From Plazaster borealis (Eukaryota; Echinodermata; Asteroidea; Forcipulatida; Labidiasteridae): a stretch of DNA of 64,000 bases. The notes beneath the pieces were generated by a model. The model made no database searches. It saw nothing but the letters and a program-made list of their open reading frames with translations, and was not told where the DNA came from. Both the position numbers and the translations under genes were made by a program. Each line of letters starts with the position of its first letter. The stretch's first letter is position 1. This document shows, in pieces, positions 35,526 to 46,880 of the stretch. The stretch is taken from assembly GCA_021014325.1 (NCBI GenBank), contig CM037472.1, positions 24,351,063-24,415,062 of the forward strand, in the 5' to 3' direction.

Positions 35526-35613
35526 ATGTGACACAAAATGTTATAAAGCACTACTGCTATGCACGGCTTTTAAGATGTGAGCCCATACTTAATTGAATCT
35601 TCACAGGTACTTC

Positions 35614-35947
35614 TTAACAGGACACTTTGGGCTACAAAAAGCGTATGTTAGGAAATGAACATGGTTGGAAAGATGTTTTGAAAGTAGAATATAATGATCC
35701 ACACAAATATGTGTGGTTTTACTTTTTCTTCGTGAACTAACGCGGTCTGCCATTTTGTGGAACCAAATTGTTGACTCAAAAAAATGGCGGACTGCGTTAC
35801 TTCACAAAGTAAAATCCACACAATTTTGAGGCACATTTGTGTGGATCATTATATTCTACTTTTAAAACATCTTTCCAACCATATTCATTTCATGACAATG
35901 CTTTTGATAGCTCTAAGCGCCCAATCTTTGGCAACGTGTCCCTTTAA
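35614..35947. repeat. TTAA-flanked foldback with long arms
   Basis: TTAA at 35,614 is followed by CAGGACACTTTGGG. The other end reads GCCCAATCTTTGGCAACGTG then TCCC and TTAA at 35,944. Internal arms are long: GGTTGGAAAGATGTTTTGAA and AGAATATAATGATCCACACA on the left are mirrored on the right. The centre carries paired GCCATTTTGTGG and AAATGGCGGAC words. Confidence 0.85.
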
Positions 35948-36912
35948 AACATCTTGAAACCAAGATTTGAAATTGAATTTAAAAACAATCTTCTTCTAAA
36001 ACCAAGGTATGCTTCCGTCCACTTTTAAACAAGTGTGATAAGAGAATGGTGTCTAAAATCAGAAAAACATCATATAAACAGTTCCCTGTTTTGTCATATT
36101 TCCGCACGAATTGTTTTCTTTGTGGTGTATGCTAAGTGAGCTTAGGAGTTAATTTTTAAAAAGGTAATCACCCCTAACCTAAACCACGTCGTTTATTCAT
36201 CTGTTTAATTAATGAATAAATAACATCCCAGACCGGGTCGGCATTACAAATGTTCGCAAATCGCTTAAAAGTAAGCATGCGATTTTCCTTCTCCCTGCCT
36301 GTACAAGTGTTTCCAACATAATGTGTAGATCCTAAGCATCAAATCAATCATGCATTTGATGCATGGCTAAACACCAGTGCGTGGCTCCCACACGGTTCAC
36401 AATTGCTGTTCAATGTCAGTGACCGACACTTCCACACCTTTTTATTATTATTCTGTTAACAAACTATCTCTTGAGATCGTTCGCTGAGCGTAGTCTTGGC
36501 TGGATAGGATCTTTCTTATGCCGGCAGCATCTTTTTGTCATGTTCCCTGTTCGTGTATGTGTGCATTAGTCAGGTACACTGATTCTCATCCCAAACAGGT
36601 ACCAGACCAATTTTGTCTTGCCAGCCTCAGTATGGAAAACCAGGGGTCAGAGTGCTACTATTGTTTATTTCAACAAGAAGAAAAAAAGAAAAAAAAAGTA
36701 AACGATTTCCTTTTGCAACAATTCTGAACAGATTTTTTTCATTCATAGAACACATCGCAAATCATTATCTATGTTCCTTGCAACATTTAACATTTAGATG
36801 AAAAAACGAGAGAGCCTTTTATGGATACAAACATATATATACAACATTCCATAAATTATACTAAAAATGGCAGAATGATTGAAAATGTTTTAAATCATCC
36901 GCAACCTGTGAT

Positions 36913-37073
36913 AGTTGCTATTGAGCCATTTCATGAAGCCAGTGCACTTACACCCGCCTTTCCTTTCAGCCATTCTGGGAGTCAAAATGTACACAAAAGA
37001 CTCCAAGAATGGCTGAAATGGTAGAAGGCATTGTACGGAGGTGCGTTCCATGTCGTGCAGGGGGTCAATAGCA
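36913..37073. repeat. CTATTGACCC-type foldback, compact copy
   Basis: Arms of about 70 bp meet near 37,000. GCTATTGAGCC at the left and GGGTCAATAGC at the right are the outer ends. TTCAGCCATTCTGGGAGTC and GACTCCAAGAATGGCTGAA are the inner ends. The whole is nearly a perfect hairpin. Confidence 0.85.
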
Positions 37074-37212
37074 TTTTTTACTATGCACCATTTCAATTCA
37101 TTTGGATGGATATCTTGAGTGTACTTGTCATGTTGAGGTAGAATTGAGAAGCCAGACTCTTCTTAGAATGCATCCTAATAAATACGCATCTTTGGACGGA
37201 GGATCCAGATCA

Positions 37213-37405
37213 GGGCCCAATTTCATAAAGCATGCAAGCACAAAAACTTGCTAAGCACAGAAAACTCTTGCTTAGGAATAAATAGCTTACCAGCCACAAT
37301 ACCATACAGTTACCAATGATGTGACTGGTACCCCACTCATTTATTGCTTTAAAAAAAATATGCTTAGCAGAATTTTCTGCTAAACAGCTCTATGAAATTG
37401 GGCCC
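37213..37405. repeat. Foldback of the GGGCCCAATTTCAT family
   Basis: It starts GGGCCCAATTTCATAAAGCA and ends ACAGCTCTATGAAATTGGGC. The interior has AGCTTACCAGCCACAATACC and GATGTGACTGGTACCCCAC. Both terminal hexamers GGGCCC are intact. Confidence 0.92.
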
Positions 37406-37433
37406 AAATCTTTATGCTTCTTGATACATGATC

Positions 37434-37662
37434 AGGGGCCAATTTCATGACTCTGCTTACCGTAAGCAAAGAATCGGCGCTTACGGACGCAGGGAATTCA
37501 CGGGTTAGCAGGGAATTATTGGTTGTGCACGTGCATACACCACGTTACAAGGCATTCTTCGCTTACACAGCTAGCGCAGAAATTTGGCGCTTTCCCTATC
37601 AGCGAAGAATAGTGATTGCAAGCGCAGAATTCGGCGGTAAGCAGAGCCATGAAATTAGGCCC
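37434..37662. repeat. Related foldback (GGGGCCAATTTCATGACTC)
   Basis: The left end is GGGGCCAATTTCATGACTCT and the right end AGAGCCATGAAATTAGGCCC. The interior is built of alternating GCTTACGGACGC, GGGAATTCACGGG and AGCGCAGAATTCGGCG words, different from the main family. It sits only about 30 bp after the copy at 37,213. Confidence 0.75.
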
Positions 37663-37944
37663 AGACCGGGTGAATACCGGCGCATATTTGACTCCAATTT
37701 GTAACAGCAACTGTTACAATTACCCCTGACTGTGTCACAATTAAGTTAAATAGAGTGAGGAAACATGTATTGCCCCACTCCGACATATGCCTGAAAAAGG
37801 TCACTGTAATGCATCGTCATAATACCTTTAAATTGCAAAAACTGCAACACTTTTTGGAGACCAGTAACATATTTACAAAAGGTCTACTGCAGCTACGTTT
37901 CTGTTTTGTTTTCTTCTGTTTAAATGAATGTAGAAAATTGTTAA

Positions 37945-37995
37945 TGGCCTTTAATGGCCTCACATTTCGACCCTAGCAGAGTCCTTCTCAAATGC
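37945..37995 (-). repeat. Dispersed repeat terminus with GAAA-core
   Basis: On the minus strand it reads GCATTTGAGAAGGACTCTGC then TAGGGTCGAAATGTGAGGCC. It is the better preserved sister of 28,095-28,140. GGACTC and GGGTC can pair as a short stem before the GAAA. No coding sequence is attached. Confidence 0.5.
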
Positions 37996-38149
37996 TAAAT
38001 TATTCGGCATAGAAACAAGTCTGGACGGGGACAAAAGTCTGGCTCCCCTTCTGAAAAAGGATATTACTACCCAATTCCACTTTTGCAGTTAAGGGAACAT
38101 GACCAAAGGAAGGCTGCCTCATGAGAAACACATCCAGAGATCAGGTGCA

Positions 38150-38340
38150 TTTTCAAAACCTTGGCTAAGGCTAAGACTCTGTCTCTGGCTCCGTCTCCGG
38201 CTATGTCTCCGTCTCCCAGGCTCAATTTGAGTGTTTGAAACACCATGTAAAGTGTACACTGCTCCGAAATTGATGACGGGGACCCAAGCTGGAGCCGGAG
38301 CCAGAGCCGGAGCCAGAGCCGGAGCCGAGGTTTGGGAAAA
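38150..38340. repeat. Hexamer-arm foldback (GGAGCC type)
   Basis: The left arm starts TTTTCAAAACCTTGGCTAAG and runs through TCTGGCTCCGTCTCCGGC. The right arm is GGAGCCGGAGCCAGAGCCGG repeated and ends CGAGGTTTGGGAAAA. The hexamer on both arms is of the GGCTCC/GGAGCC type, unlike the GGCTTT type of 33,757. About 75 bp separate the arms. Confidence 0.7.
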
Positions 38341-38385
38341 AGGCACGAGACTGTCCCCATGAAGCCCCAATCAAGTTTAACCTCA

Positions 38386-38604
<219 letters not shown>

Positions 38605-39795
38605 TTATATGCAAATTAATCTATTGTACTCCTAACAATGTGTAAAAGATTTCCCCTTAGTTAGTTATTAATATCATTTTGTATTGTCTTTTAATGGAAG
38701 TGCCCTTTCCCAAGGAAACATGACCTCCCCTTGCAGAATTTCATTCAGGCCTGAAAGGTTCCTGGGGGAGGGGGTGTGCAGTCAATATATTTTGCTTCAT
38801 CGACTGAAATATCTTTAGTAATTATTTGCACATTAAGAATATCATACAATGTAACCCTCACATGAATTTAATAGATGTATGGATAAAACCAAAATAATAT
38901 CCACAAATGAATGGTTGATTGAATTGAATAACAGCATTCCATGCACATGACAATGATAATAGGTAGTTATTTACAAAGCGCTTTTAAAATTGTCAAACAA
39001 AAGTTCCAAAGCGCTGACTGTGTACAAGCCAAACATCAACAACACTTACAAAAAACGATTAAGAATTGAAACACAAGTGTCAATATGTACATGTACATTT
39101 ACTCCCGCAGCAGTAAGCAAATTCACCTGAAAGAACATTTTGTCTTGTCAGTGCAAAAACGTTGTATCTCCTAAAATAGCAGTTACATTACGCGCGAGTT
39201 TGAAATTATCAAAACATCAAATCACGCTTAAAATAGCCGGGATGTACACACAAAACAAGTACGCTCCGAAATACAACGTCTTTGTACGGAGCATTTTCGT
39301 GCGAGATACAACGTTTTTGTAAAATCAAGATTTTTGCACAGACGCGATGATTTAAGTATAGTCTGTTTTAACATGACAAATAAACTGGATTTGTAATTAA
39401 TCGGTCAAAGACCATCCAGAAGCATAAAGCCGTGCTTATTTGTTGGCAGTCTCAGTGGAAAATTTTCACCTTGCATGAAGGTGTGCACACTTTGTCATCA
39501 CATGGCTGATGAACCAAAATCTGCTCTGAGTACTGCTTTGAGATAATGCGTATTATACATTAATAGTTACACCAGACGTTTATCTCCCACAAATTCACCC
39601 TGAAATCACCCTTATTAAAAATTCATCATTGTTAACATTTTGTCTGTCAGGCTTCTGAGAGTGTCAGTCTTGGTGAAGGAGTAAAGCATCTTCTATTGAG
39701 AGATACACGTACTAAAGTAACTTTCTTGAATGTCTTTTGGTCATTTATGGAAATGATATCAACTAACTTGTACACGTAGTCTGAGTAAAGAAAAG

Positions 39796-39972
39796 TTGGG
39801 CCGACATAAAAACATGCCAAGAACAACAAAATTACGCATACCAGAATAAGTTTACCAGCCAAACTACTATGTCACATGCACCATTTGTGACTGGTACCCC
39901 GCTCATTTCTGCTAAGCAGGGAATTGTTAAGCAATATTTTCTGCTTTAAGCAGCTCTATGAAATTGCGCCCA
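39796..39972. repeat. Foldback of the GGGCCCAATTTCAT family, left end eroded
   Basis: The interior GTTTACCAGCCAAACTACTA and TTTGTGACTGGTACCCCGC and the right arm TTTAAGCAGCTCTATGAAAT are typical. The left arm has decayed to AGTTGGGCCGACATAAAAAC. Confidence 0.75.
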
Positions 39973-40053
39973 ACTTACCAGCCAAAATGTGTGGCCAGGT
40001 ATTTTATAAGTGGTTAGTACCCTGATAATTTCTCTCTGCTATACCGGAAATAG

Positions 40054-40386
40054 AACATGTAACCTTTGTTTACTAAAAAAGTGACCTCGTATATTCCAGG
40101 CCATTTCCTGGCAGGTAAGATACTACACTGGTCATTGGGGAATTTTTACATTTTATATCACAATTTCCGCATAAATTCCAGAGTAATAAAACAACAGCTG
40201 TCAAAGTTTGGTAATGTGCCCCCTTTCTTCATATAAAAAGTCGATAAAAATCCGACAGTGCAATCTCCACAAAATGTAAGATTTTAGGTTTTCCTCCATT
40301 GGACTGTGTACTAATCTTGCCTGCAGGAAACTTGTCCAAGCTCTGTGGCTCTTTTGTACACAAGTGATGTCACAGGTTACATGATC
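40054..40386. repeat. 330-bp dispersed element with short inverted ends (copy 2)
   Basis: It aligns along its whole length with 11,368-11,700: ACATGTAACCTTTGTTTAC, GGCAGGTAAGATACTACACT, TGTGCCCCCTTTCTTCATAT, GGTTTTCCTCCATTGGACTG, TCACAGGTTACATGATCTG. Confidence 0.8.
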
Positions 40387-40425
40387 TGTATATTCCCCTG
40401 ATGACAAGCAACGTCCCGACCATGG

Positions 40426-40605
40426 GCTACAGGCCTGATACTTTGCCTCCGTTGCCCCTGGTCATTGCCTTGGTGCCCCTTGAAATGTTCCAATACATAT
40501 TTACAATTTCCTCATTAGAGGTGCCCTTTACCAAGGAGAAAACGCCTTGGTGCCCTTGCCCTTACAAAAGCGAAGCATCAGGCCCGGGGGTTGGCAGTAC
40601 ATGTA
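40426..40605. repeat. GGTGCCCCTTGAAATG family, copy next to an exon
   Basis: It holds GCCTTGGTGCCCCTTGAAAT, TTACAATTTCCTCATTAGAG and CTTGGTGCCCTTGCCCTTAC. The same blocks occur at 61,738-61,880 and, inverted, at 61,480-61,600. It ends within 10 bp of the donor at 40,611, so it abuts the splice site. Confidence 0.75.
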
Positions 40606-40611
40606 ACTCAC

Positions 40612-40660
40612 CTATATTAGGGTGATCTACTAACTTCATGATTCTTACTTCTCTATAAAC
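40612..40660 (-). CDS. MARK: MARK/PAR-1 49-nt exon: alpha-C segment
   Basis: This exon is 49 nt with acceptor CTACAG and donor GTGAGT; it enters in phase 0 and leaves in phase 1. It reads VYREVRIMKLVDHPNI, equivalent to the family LFREVRIMKxLxHPNI. The Glu in REVRIMK is the alpha-C residue that pairs with the ATP-site Lys. Exon size and borders match vertebrate MARK genes. It is the most 5' kinase exon I could find; exons for the Gly-rich loop and the VAVK-type Lys should lie further upstream on this strand but were not seen up to 64,000. Confidence 0.96.
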
Positions 40661-42411
40661 CTGTAGATGGGAGAACAATAACATTGGGGAACAAAACATT
40701 AGTGATTTAATTAAATTTTTGAACTTTAATTTAGTTTTTAAACTTTAAACACAAACTTTGAACTGAAACATATATTTACATGTAACTTATTTTTTCTTTT
40801 CTTTTTCAGAAGGACTTTGAAAAGAGTCAAGTGTACATTAAATGTTCCTGGAGAAAATGGTTCTCTTTATAAACCTGTTTGTTTAAAAAAACAGAAAACA
40901 TAGTTTTATTGATAATAATAGAACAAACACTAAATAGCATCATCCAGGCAGAAAGGAAACAACAAACCTATTAAACATCCTGAGTTTACAACAATATTAT
41001 CAGATCAAGGCAAAACGATTAAAACTAAAATCTCCTACACGCGACTTCTGCTGAGGAGTAACTTTCTTGTCAATTTGGAGAGAAAAAGAAATTCAACAAC
41101 ACAATTCAACAGGACATGTATGCTTTATAACATGTCGGCACTCTTCACTCCTGCAGATACAATCTCATAAATGGACAACCCTTGGCACTTCGGACTCACG
41201 TGTGAGAAAACAAAACCCAAAACACAATCGCAGCAACATTAAAGGGAACGGACAATATTCGTTCCGCATGTAAACAAGTCAGTAGTGGTAAGTAGTAAAT
41301 AATTCAATAAGTAGTTTCTGGTTGCCTTTGAGACAGTCTTGAGAAAAAGAAAAAAAATGAATCGACACAAAACCCATTGTAGATGCCTCCACAGGCAGTA
41401 GCAACAAGCACTTTCTGGAATTAACATATCCGCTGAATGCTTCAATCGGATTACCGCCATACTCAACAGACTAAGTTTCACCAAACCCAAATCAGAGGGG
41501 AAGAAAAAAGAGAGCATTACAACACTGCAATCGGCATGTGGGGGTACTACTTAGTTCAGTATGTGATTTTTTCACTGCCGGCCATGTTTGCACAAACATA
41601 CAACAGTATCATATCCAGATCAAGTGCAGTAACGTTAGACTGACATCCATCAGTGAACAACATTCCTAGTTCTAATGGTATACGGTGATCCCAGCAGTTG
41701 ACGCCGTCGGGAACCATCATAGAAACAAAGGCTTACGTACAGATTCACCGACATAATAACCAATAACAATAAACATAAATACATAAACTGTCGGACATCC
41801 GGCCACTATTTTTGAAAACATGGAAGTGTCTCAAAAGGAAACATGTTCAGTGTAAATGTACCCCTTGAAAGTGCACTGTACATGTGTACATGGGATGCAT
41901 CTCTGTAAAGAGTCCGAGACAGTCATACTGAGAAGGAAAATATGTAAAATAACTTTGTTTACACCCCCTCTCCCCTAAAAAAAAGGGGGGATGAAAAGGA
42001 AGAGGTGGAATTATTTTCTTTCTTTGAGCCGCACTAATGTCAAAAATAGAAGCTCAGTACCCGGATCTCAGACGTGTCAAATTTTACTAAACGTACACGC
42101 GCGTATACAGTCTAAGCTATGTGTTAACTCATGAGTGCTGACTATACTAGTAGTAGTAATACAACGATCTGGCATGCCTCTGGTGCGGCAAATGCGTAAG
42201 TGGTGGAATATTTGTCCGACAGCAGGGTATTTTAAACAAATGTGACGCCATTATTGCTGAGTGATTTGTTTATTACTTCATATTTTATTTCATAAGACTC
42301 CTTTTCCTTATTCAAGATATCAATCATCTATATATATATTTGTTTCCCTTTTGTTCATCACCAATAACATGTACTACATTGACATTGATTTTACCGCTTT
42401 TCCTTTTTTTA

Positions 42412-42448
42412 GGGGGTGAGGGGGGTGGGGTGGGGGTGGGGTGGGTAG
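42412..42448 (+). repeat. G-rich tract with quadruplex potential
   Basis: At least five G-runs of four or more, separated by T, GA or GT, occur in 37 bp (AGGGGGTGAGGGGGGTGGGG then TGGGGGTGGGG). This pattern satisfies the usual G-quadruplex rule on the plus strand. A TTTTTTT tract precedes it directly. Confidence 0.8.
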
Positions 42449-42713
42449 GAGAGTCATATTTCTATCAACAAGATAAATTAATAATGGGTTCCCCAAGAAA
42501 ATGCTCTCCAACAGGCACCAGAAACCAGAGCCTAATTCTTCTGGCCATGAGAGTGCAATAAGCCTTCAATCTCGGGGTGTGCTTCAATCCAGGTTCAAGC
42601 ATTCGGCTGCTTGAATTCTACAACGAATATACCTTTTTTACTCAGCGTTCTGAGAACGTCAAGTGCCATTTAGGCTGAGTTAAAGGGTTCTGTCTAGCTT
42701 TTTGTTAGAGTCT

Positions 42714-42906
42714 GGGCCAAATTTCATAGAGCTGCTAAAGCAGGAAATATTGCTTATCAATTTTCTGCCAAGCAGAAATGAGCAGAATACCAGTCACAAA
42801 TTTTACATGTGACATGGTAGTTTGGCTGGTAACCTTATTCTGGTGAGCATAATTATTTTTGTGCTTAGCTACTTTTTGTGCTTAAGCAGCTCTATGAAAT
42901 TGGGCT
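42714..42906. repeat. Foldback of the GGGCCCAATTTCAT family
   Basis: The left arm is GGGCCAAATTTCATAGAGCT and the right arm AAGCAGCTCTATGAAATTGG. The interior is ATACCAGTCACAAATTTTAC and GTTTGGCTGGTAACCTTATT. It is followed directly by another foldback. Confidence 0.92.
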
Positions 42907-43054
42907 CAGGGGTCAATTTCACAAAACTCTTCCTAACTTACAGAGAGACTAGTCCTAGGCAATGCTAAGAGATAGGACTAGATTTAAGTCAAGACCAGTT
43001 ACTGGTCCTAACTTCAGATAAGACTAGTCTTATCTCTTTGTGAAATTGGCCCCT
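42907..43054. repeat. Foldback with GGGGTCAATTTCACAAA ends
   Basis: It starts AGGGGTCAATTTCACAAAAC and ends TTTGTGAAATTGGCCCCTGG. Inner arms are AGAGACTAGTCCTAGGC and AAGACTAGTCTTATCTC. The palindromic word ACTAGT occurs in each arm. It abuts the preceding foldback without a spacer. Confidence 0.85.
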
Positions 43055-43590
43055 GGTCAGGTTTGTGGATGCCAGTTTGATACAATAAAGCAGTCTGCAG
43101 TAGGAGATTTCTCACTACACGTATAAGGTTGTACTACACTAAAGCAGTTGTAGTAATGTTTTACAAGTGCGTGATTTGACAAACATTAACAACAAATCCT
43201 GAAAATTGTTGGTTGGGTCTGAGGAAAAAGGAAAACCTGGGGTGATACAATTTAAATTATGGATTTACAGTCTCCCCTACCGTGTGCATCACAGACAAAT
43301 GGAATTCATCTAAATTTTTGCATTTAATTTAACGCAATGGCACATGTTCCTCCCTCGGTGGTTAGCTCTTTCAAGCTGCATGAAATAAAAGCCCAAATAC
43401 AGCCAAACCATCAATCTATTTAACCCCTGATGTGGTATGCTGTAAGATACAACCAAACATATGCCAAGTACTCACAGAGAAATATCTGCTGTCCTCCTTT
43501 TCAAGTTATTAATACATGTTTGTCAGTGTTCTAATCCAATGTGTCCTCCATAAACCATCCCTTACACTCTCCCATTATCATCATCTTCGC

Positions 43591-43950
43591 GTGTCGTGGC
43601 CGAGCGGTCAAGCACGACTCAAGCTCTGGTGTTTCTACTCAGCATAATGTGGGTTCGAATCCCAGTCTAGACACCCGTGTCCTTAAGCGAGACACTTTAC
43701 CATTATTGCTTCGTCCTGGGGATATAAAGCCATAGGTCCTGTGTGTTGTGTAATGCACGCGAAAGAACCCAGTTACACTTATCGCTAAGAGAAGGGGGAT
43801 CGCCCTGGTGTTTCTGTATAAGGTACATGTACTACATGCATGTAAAAGGGTCTCATAATACAACTTCAAAAACCTGTCTTTAAAAAATAATAAGCGCCTT
43901 GAGACGCCTGTAGATAAAGCACTATAAAAATACAAAACTAATTATTATAT
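43591..43950 (+). mobile_element. tRNA-Leu/Ser-like SINE
   Basis: The head is GTGTCGTGGCCGAGCGGTCA with B box GGGTTCGAATCCCAG. The body is CATAGGTCCTGTGTGTTGTG then TAATGCACGCGAAAGAACCC, and the tail TTGAGACGCCTGTAGATAAA then GCACTATAAAAATAC. The middle is shortened relative to 26,863-27,295. Confidence 0.9.
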
Positions 43951-44120
43951 TAATATATAATCTTAAATTCAAGTACTCTGTAAGACAAATAACTTCCCTC
44001 ATGTCTTTTTCCTGTTCTGACTAATGAATGCCACCCCCACCCCCCCCCCCTCCCCTCTCTCCGATAGAGGGATGGGTGAGAATTACGCTCAATACAAGTA
44101 CAACAGGTGATCCTCTCCTA

Positions 44121-44292
44121 GAAGCAGGAAACATTGCTTTAACAATTTTCTGCTAAGCAAAAATTAGCAGGATACCAGTCACAAATTGTACTTGTGACAT
44201 CACGTTTTGGCTGGTAATCTTACATCTGGTAAGCATAATTTTGTTGTGCTTGGCTACTTTTTGTGCTTAAGCAGCTCTATGAAATTGGACCC
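44121..44292. repeat. Foldback of the GGGCCCAATTTCAT family, left end lost
   Basis: The interior GATACCAGTCACAAATTGTA and CGTTTTGGCTGGTAATCTTA and the right arm AAGCAGCTCTATGAAATTGG are intact. The left arm is missing beyond GAAGCAGGAAACATTGC. Confidence 0.8.
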
Positions 44293-44616
44293 TCGTGTAC
44301 AGAAAGACATTCCTCATACACTACATTCATTCCAAATCCACACAACTGATCCACAAAGTTCTAGAATCGGTAGCCCCCCAAAAACAGACAGAGAGAGAGT
44401 GAAAATGGAAGCCAATTACACATAAGACAGCGACTCATCATAAGCTGTCCAAGACTGAGCGCAGTTCGTTTTAATTCCTTCCTTGCAGCATGATCTGTCA
44501 TTCAATAAGTCCCATTAAAGGGCTATGTTGTCAAATAATGTGTCGTGTAAGAAGCCAACAGTTACAAGCCGTGTTAACAGGAAGGGAGATGTAGTGATTG
44601 ACTGTATTTTTGACAT

Positions 44617-44850
44617 TATGAGGGCGCTTTCAACGGGTACTCTCCTCGTGTCATAATTATAGTTTTGTCTTATTTTGACTGCCTGCATGTTGTTTTCTTG
44701 CATCGATGGCAAAATAAATAATAATAATAATAATAACAACAACAATCCAAAGCTAGTTCGTTTTGCATGTTCGTTTTGCATCATGTAAATTCGATTCACA
44801 CACGCCTCAAGCGGTAAAAAGAAAACTGTGAACTGTAATTGGTAAATTGA
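44617..44850 (+). repeat. Dispersed repeat, copy 2 of 2
   Basis: It matches 1150-1390: TGAGGGCGCTTTCAACGGG, TATAGTTTTGTCTTATTTTG, GATGGCAAAATAAATAATAA and TTCACACACGCCTCAAG. It has an AAT/AAC simple repeat where copy 1 has a TTATAATAA tract. Confidence 0.6.
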
Positions 44851-45291
44851 CATCTCCGAAATCCCCAAACCATTGAACGAATCAATGACGAGTCAAAGCC
44901 AGCAAAAACATGTACGTTAAGTGTCACTGCTCACCAAGATTAAGACTTCAGAATTCCCTTTAAGACGAGCAAAATCACCACCCGAGCTCGAGTGTCTTGG
45001 AATATGTACACTATGAAAGCGAGATTGCTATCACTGCTTCTGAATCACTGTTGGTTTATCGGAGTGGACAGAAATTCACACACACACACTGCATCTGGTC
45101 GTTCGTTTACAGCCCATATAATGTTACAAACCCTTGTGCAAGCTGACAGGGGTTGCAGTGAGTATGTTGTCTTGGACATAATCTTGCAATTTATCAGGAC
45201 GCGTCTCACTACGTTGCAAATGAGATCATGAGGCAGGATTAAGACAATGTACCTTGGGTTTTGTTCTTTACACTGCACATCTCGACCTCAC

Positions 45292-45348
45292 CCCCAGGGA
45301 GTTCAACACCCGAAGCCGATGATGCCATCGTGTCTAGCAGTCTCATAT
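45292..45348 (-). CDS. Possible isolated exon with start codon
   Basis: This 57-nt open segment lies between a TTTCAG acceptor-like end and a strong GTGAGG donor. It reads MRLLDTMASSASGVELPGG. The inner ATG in ACGATGG has a fair start context, so an alternative first exon of the kinase is conceivable. Against this, its acceptor lies beside a palindromic repeat and no downstream partner was found between here and 40,660. Confidence 0.22.
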
Positions 45349-45350
45349 CT

Positions 45351-45455
45351 GAAATTGTCTAATTGAAATGTGCCATATATAGCAATTAGACAATTGAAAT
45401 GTGCCATATATAGCACATTTCAATTAGACAATTTATAGCACATTTCAATTAGAGG
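45351..45455. repeat. Palindrome cluster (TTGAAATGTGCCATATATAG)
   Basis: TTGTCTAATTGAAATGTGCC, ATATATAGCA and the inverse GCACATTTCAATTAGACAAT repeat in both orientations. The centre at 45,395-45,430 is a near-perfect inverted repeat that could extrude as a cruciform. Confidence 0.85.
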
Positions 45456-45603
45456 TAGGTTGGTAGTAGATCTGATCCCCAACCAACTACATGTACACAG
45501 TACAACATAATTAAGCTTGTGTCCTTGCTAAATGTACGAATGTATGTATTGTAATTTACGTATGATGTTACTGCAATTTTACGTGCAACAACAATAATAA
45601 GAA

Positions 45604-45700
45604 ACCTTTCTCCTGAAGACAATCAGAGCATACTGATCGAAACGTCAAGTTGAAACGCCACCGGTTCTTTGCAAAACCACCACAACTCACAGAGAGACTA
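45604..45700 (+). repeat. Repeat terminus with CTGAAGA and GAAACGTC motifs
   Basis: It reads CTCCTGAAGACAATCAGAGC then ATACTGATCGAAACGTCAAG and ACGCCACCGGTTCTTTGC then AAAACCACCACAAC. The order is shared with the MITE at 17,815 (minus strand) and with 53,920-53,995 (minus strand). AATCAG and CTGAT can pair as a stem between the two motifs. Confidence 0.6.
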
Positions 45701-46714
45701 ATTCATGCTTATTGTCCTTGCTGTCTTATTTTGTTATTCCTGTATTTTGTATTGTTCTTTTTGTCATGCCGAATAAATAATAACAATAATAATAACATGG
45801 TGTTACCGCGAAACTACCAGACTGTTCATGTACCTAGACCGTGCAAAGTTTCAAATTTGACATGTGTTTTGTATGCTAAAAACGCACTTGAATGTGTATA
45901 CATTGATACATAGCTCACACATTTACATGGAACTTACATGTATTTTCATTTCTTGTCACAATTATGGCGGAAAAATAAGCCTTCTGAGCACAGGTCGGCA
46001 TAGTGTCCCATCTAAAGGCCAAACACAAGATGTAACCATCCACCTTAAAACATCAGTGCTTCAACAATGGGCAAATACGACTGACTTGCAGAAAGCAACA
46101 CGAAAGTAGACAAGACGGTTGAGTCAATTGGATCAGTGGCTGATACGAGTGACACGATGTATGTCATTTGAGCAGTGGCCGTCGCGCCTTCAAGAAAATA
46201 TACCTAAAATTACGGTTGCGCGGAATCGAGTCATGAATGTGCGTATGTGTTGAGGTTGGGTCAGTTGTCAGGTATTATGACTTGTTGTCTAATCACCAGT
46301 TTTTATTTCTACTACCACTCTGAGTTGATCAGCCTGTTAGACACCACAATTGGCAAACATTCATATTAACTTTCAACAGGTACTTAAGATGTGCACTGTT
46401 TTTTTTTTATTTCATCCAAACAAAATGTATGGTCTACAAAAAGGAACTGCCTACAGCAGGCATGACCAAAATATACCCCCCACCCATTTTATTTTCAGGG
46501 AACACAATGCGATGATGCTTGAAACAACCGCATTTCACCAGACGTCCATTGGAAAAGATTGGTTAATTGTGCTCGCTATGCTTAACCCTAAATTGAGCAT
46601 GTAGTTCCCAGAAGTTTTTTTGACTGTGAACCTGCCTGAATCATTTGGAAACTCAACGCAACATCCGGATTGCGATCAGACAAGTACAAAGTCTAGATAC
46701 ATTGCATGCCTGGA

Positions 46715-46880
46715 ATTTCATCTTTGAGAGGGCAAGGCCATTTTCATTTTGCAAAGGGTACTTCCATTGGAGAATCCGAAAATCTATGAGAAACTTTTGA
46801 AGGGGCACCAAGGCCAAGACCAGGGGCAACAGAGGCTATGACCTCCGTTTCCTACGTGTAATTCCAGGCCTGACATTGTG
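46715..46880. repeat. GGTGCCCCTTGAAATG family, diverged copy
   Basis: GAGAGGGCAAGGCCATTTTC, TTTTGAAGGGGCACCAAGGC and CCAGGGGCAACAGAGGC follow the inverted order of 40,426-40,605. Both ends have decayed. Confidence 0.55.
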
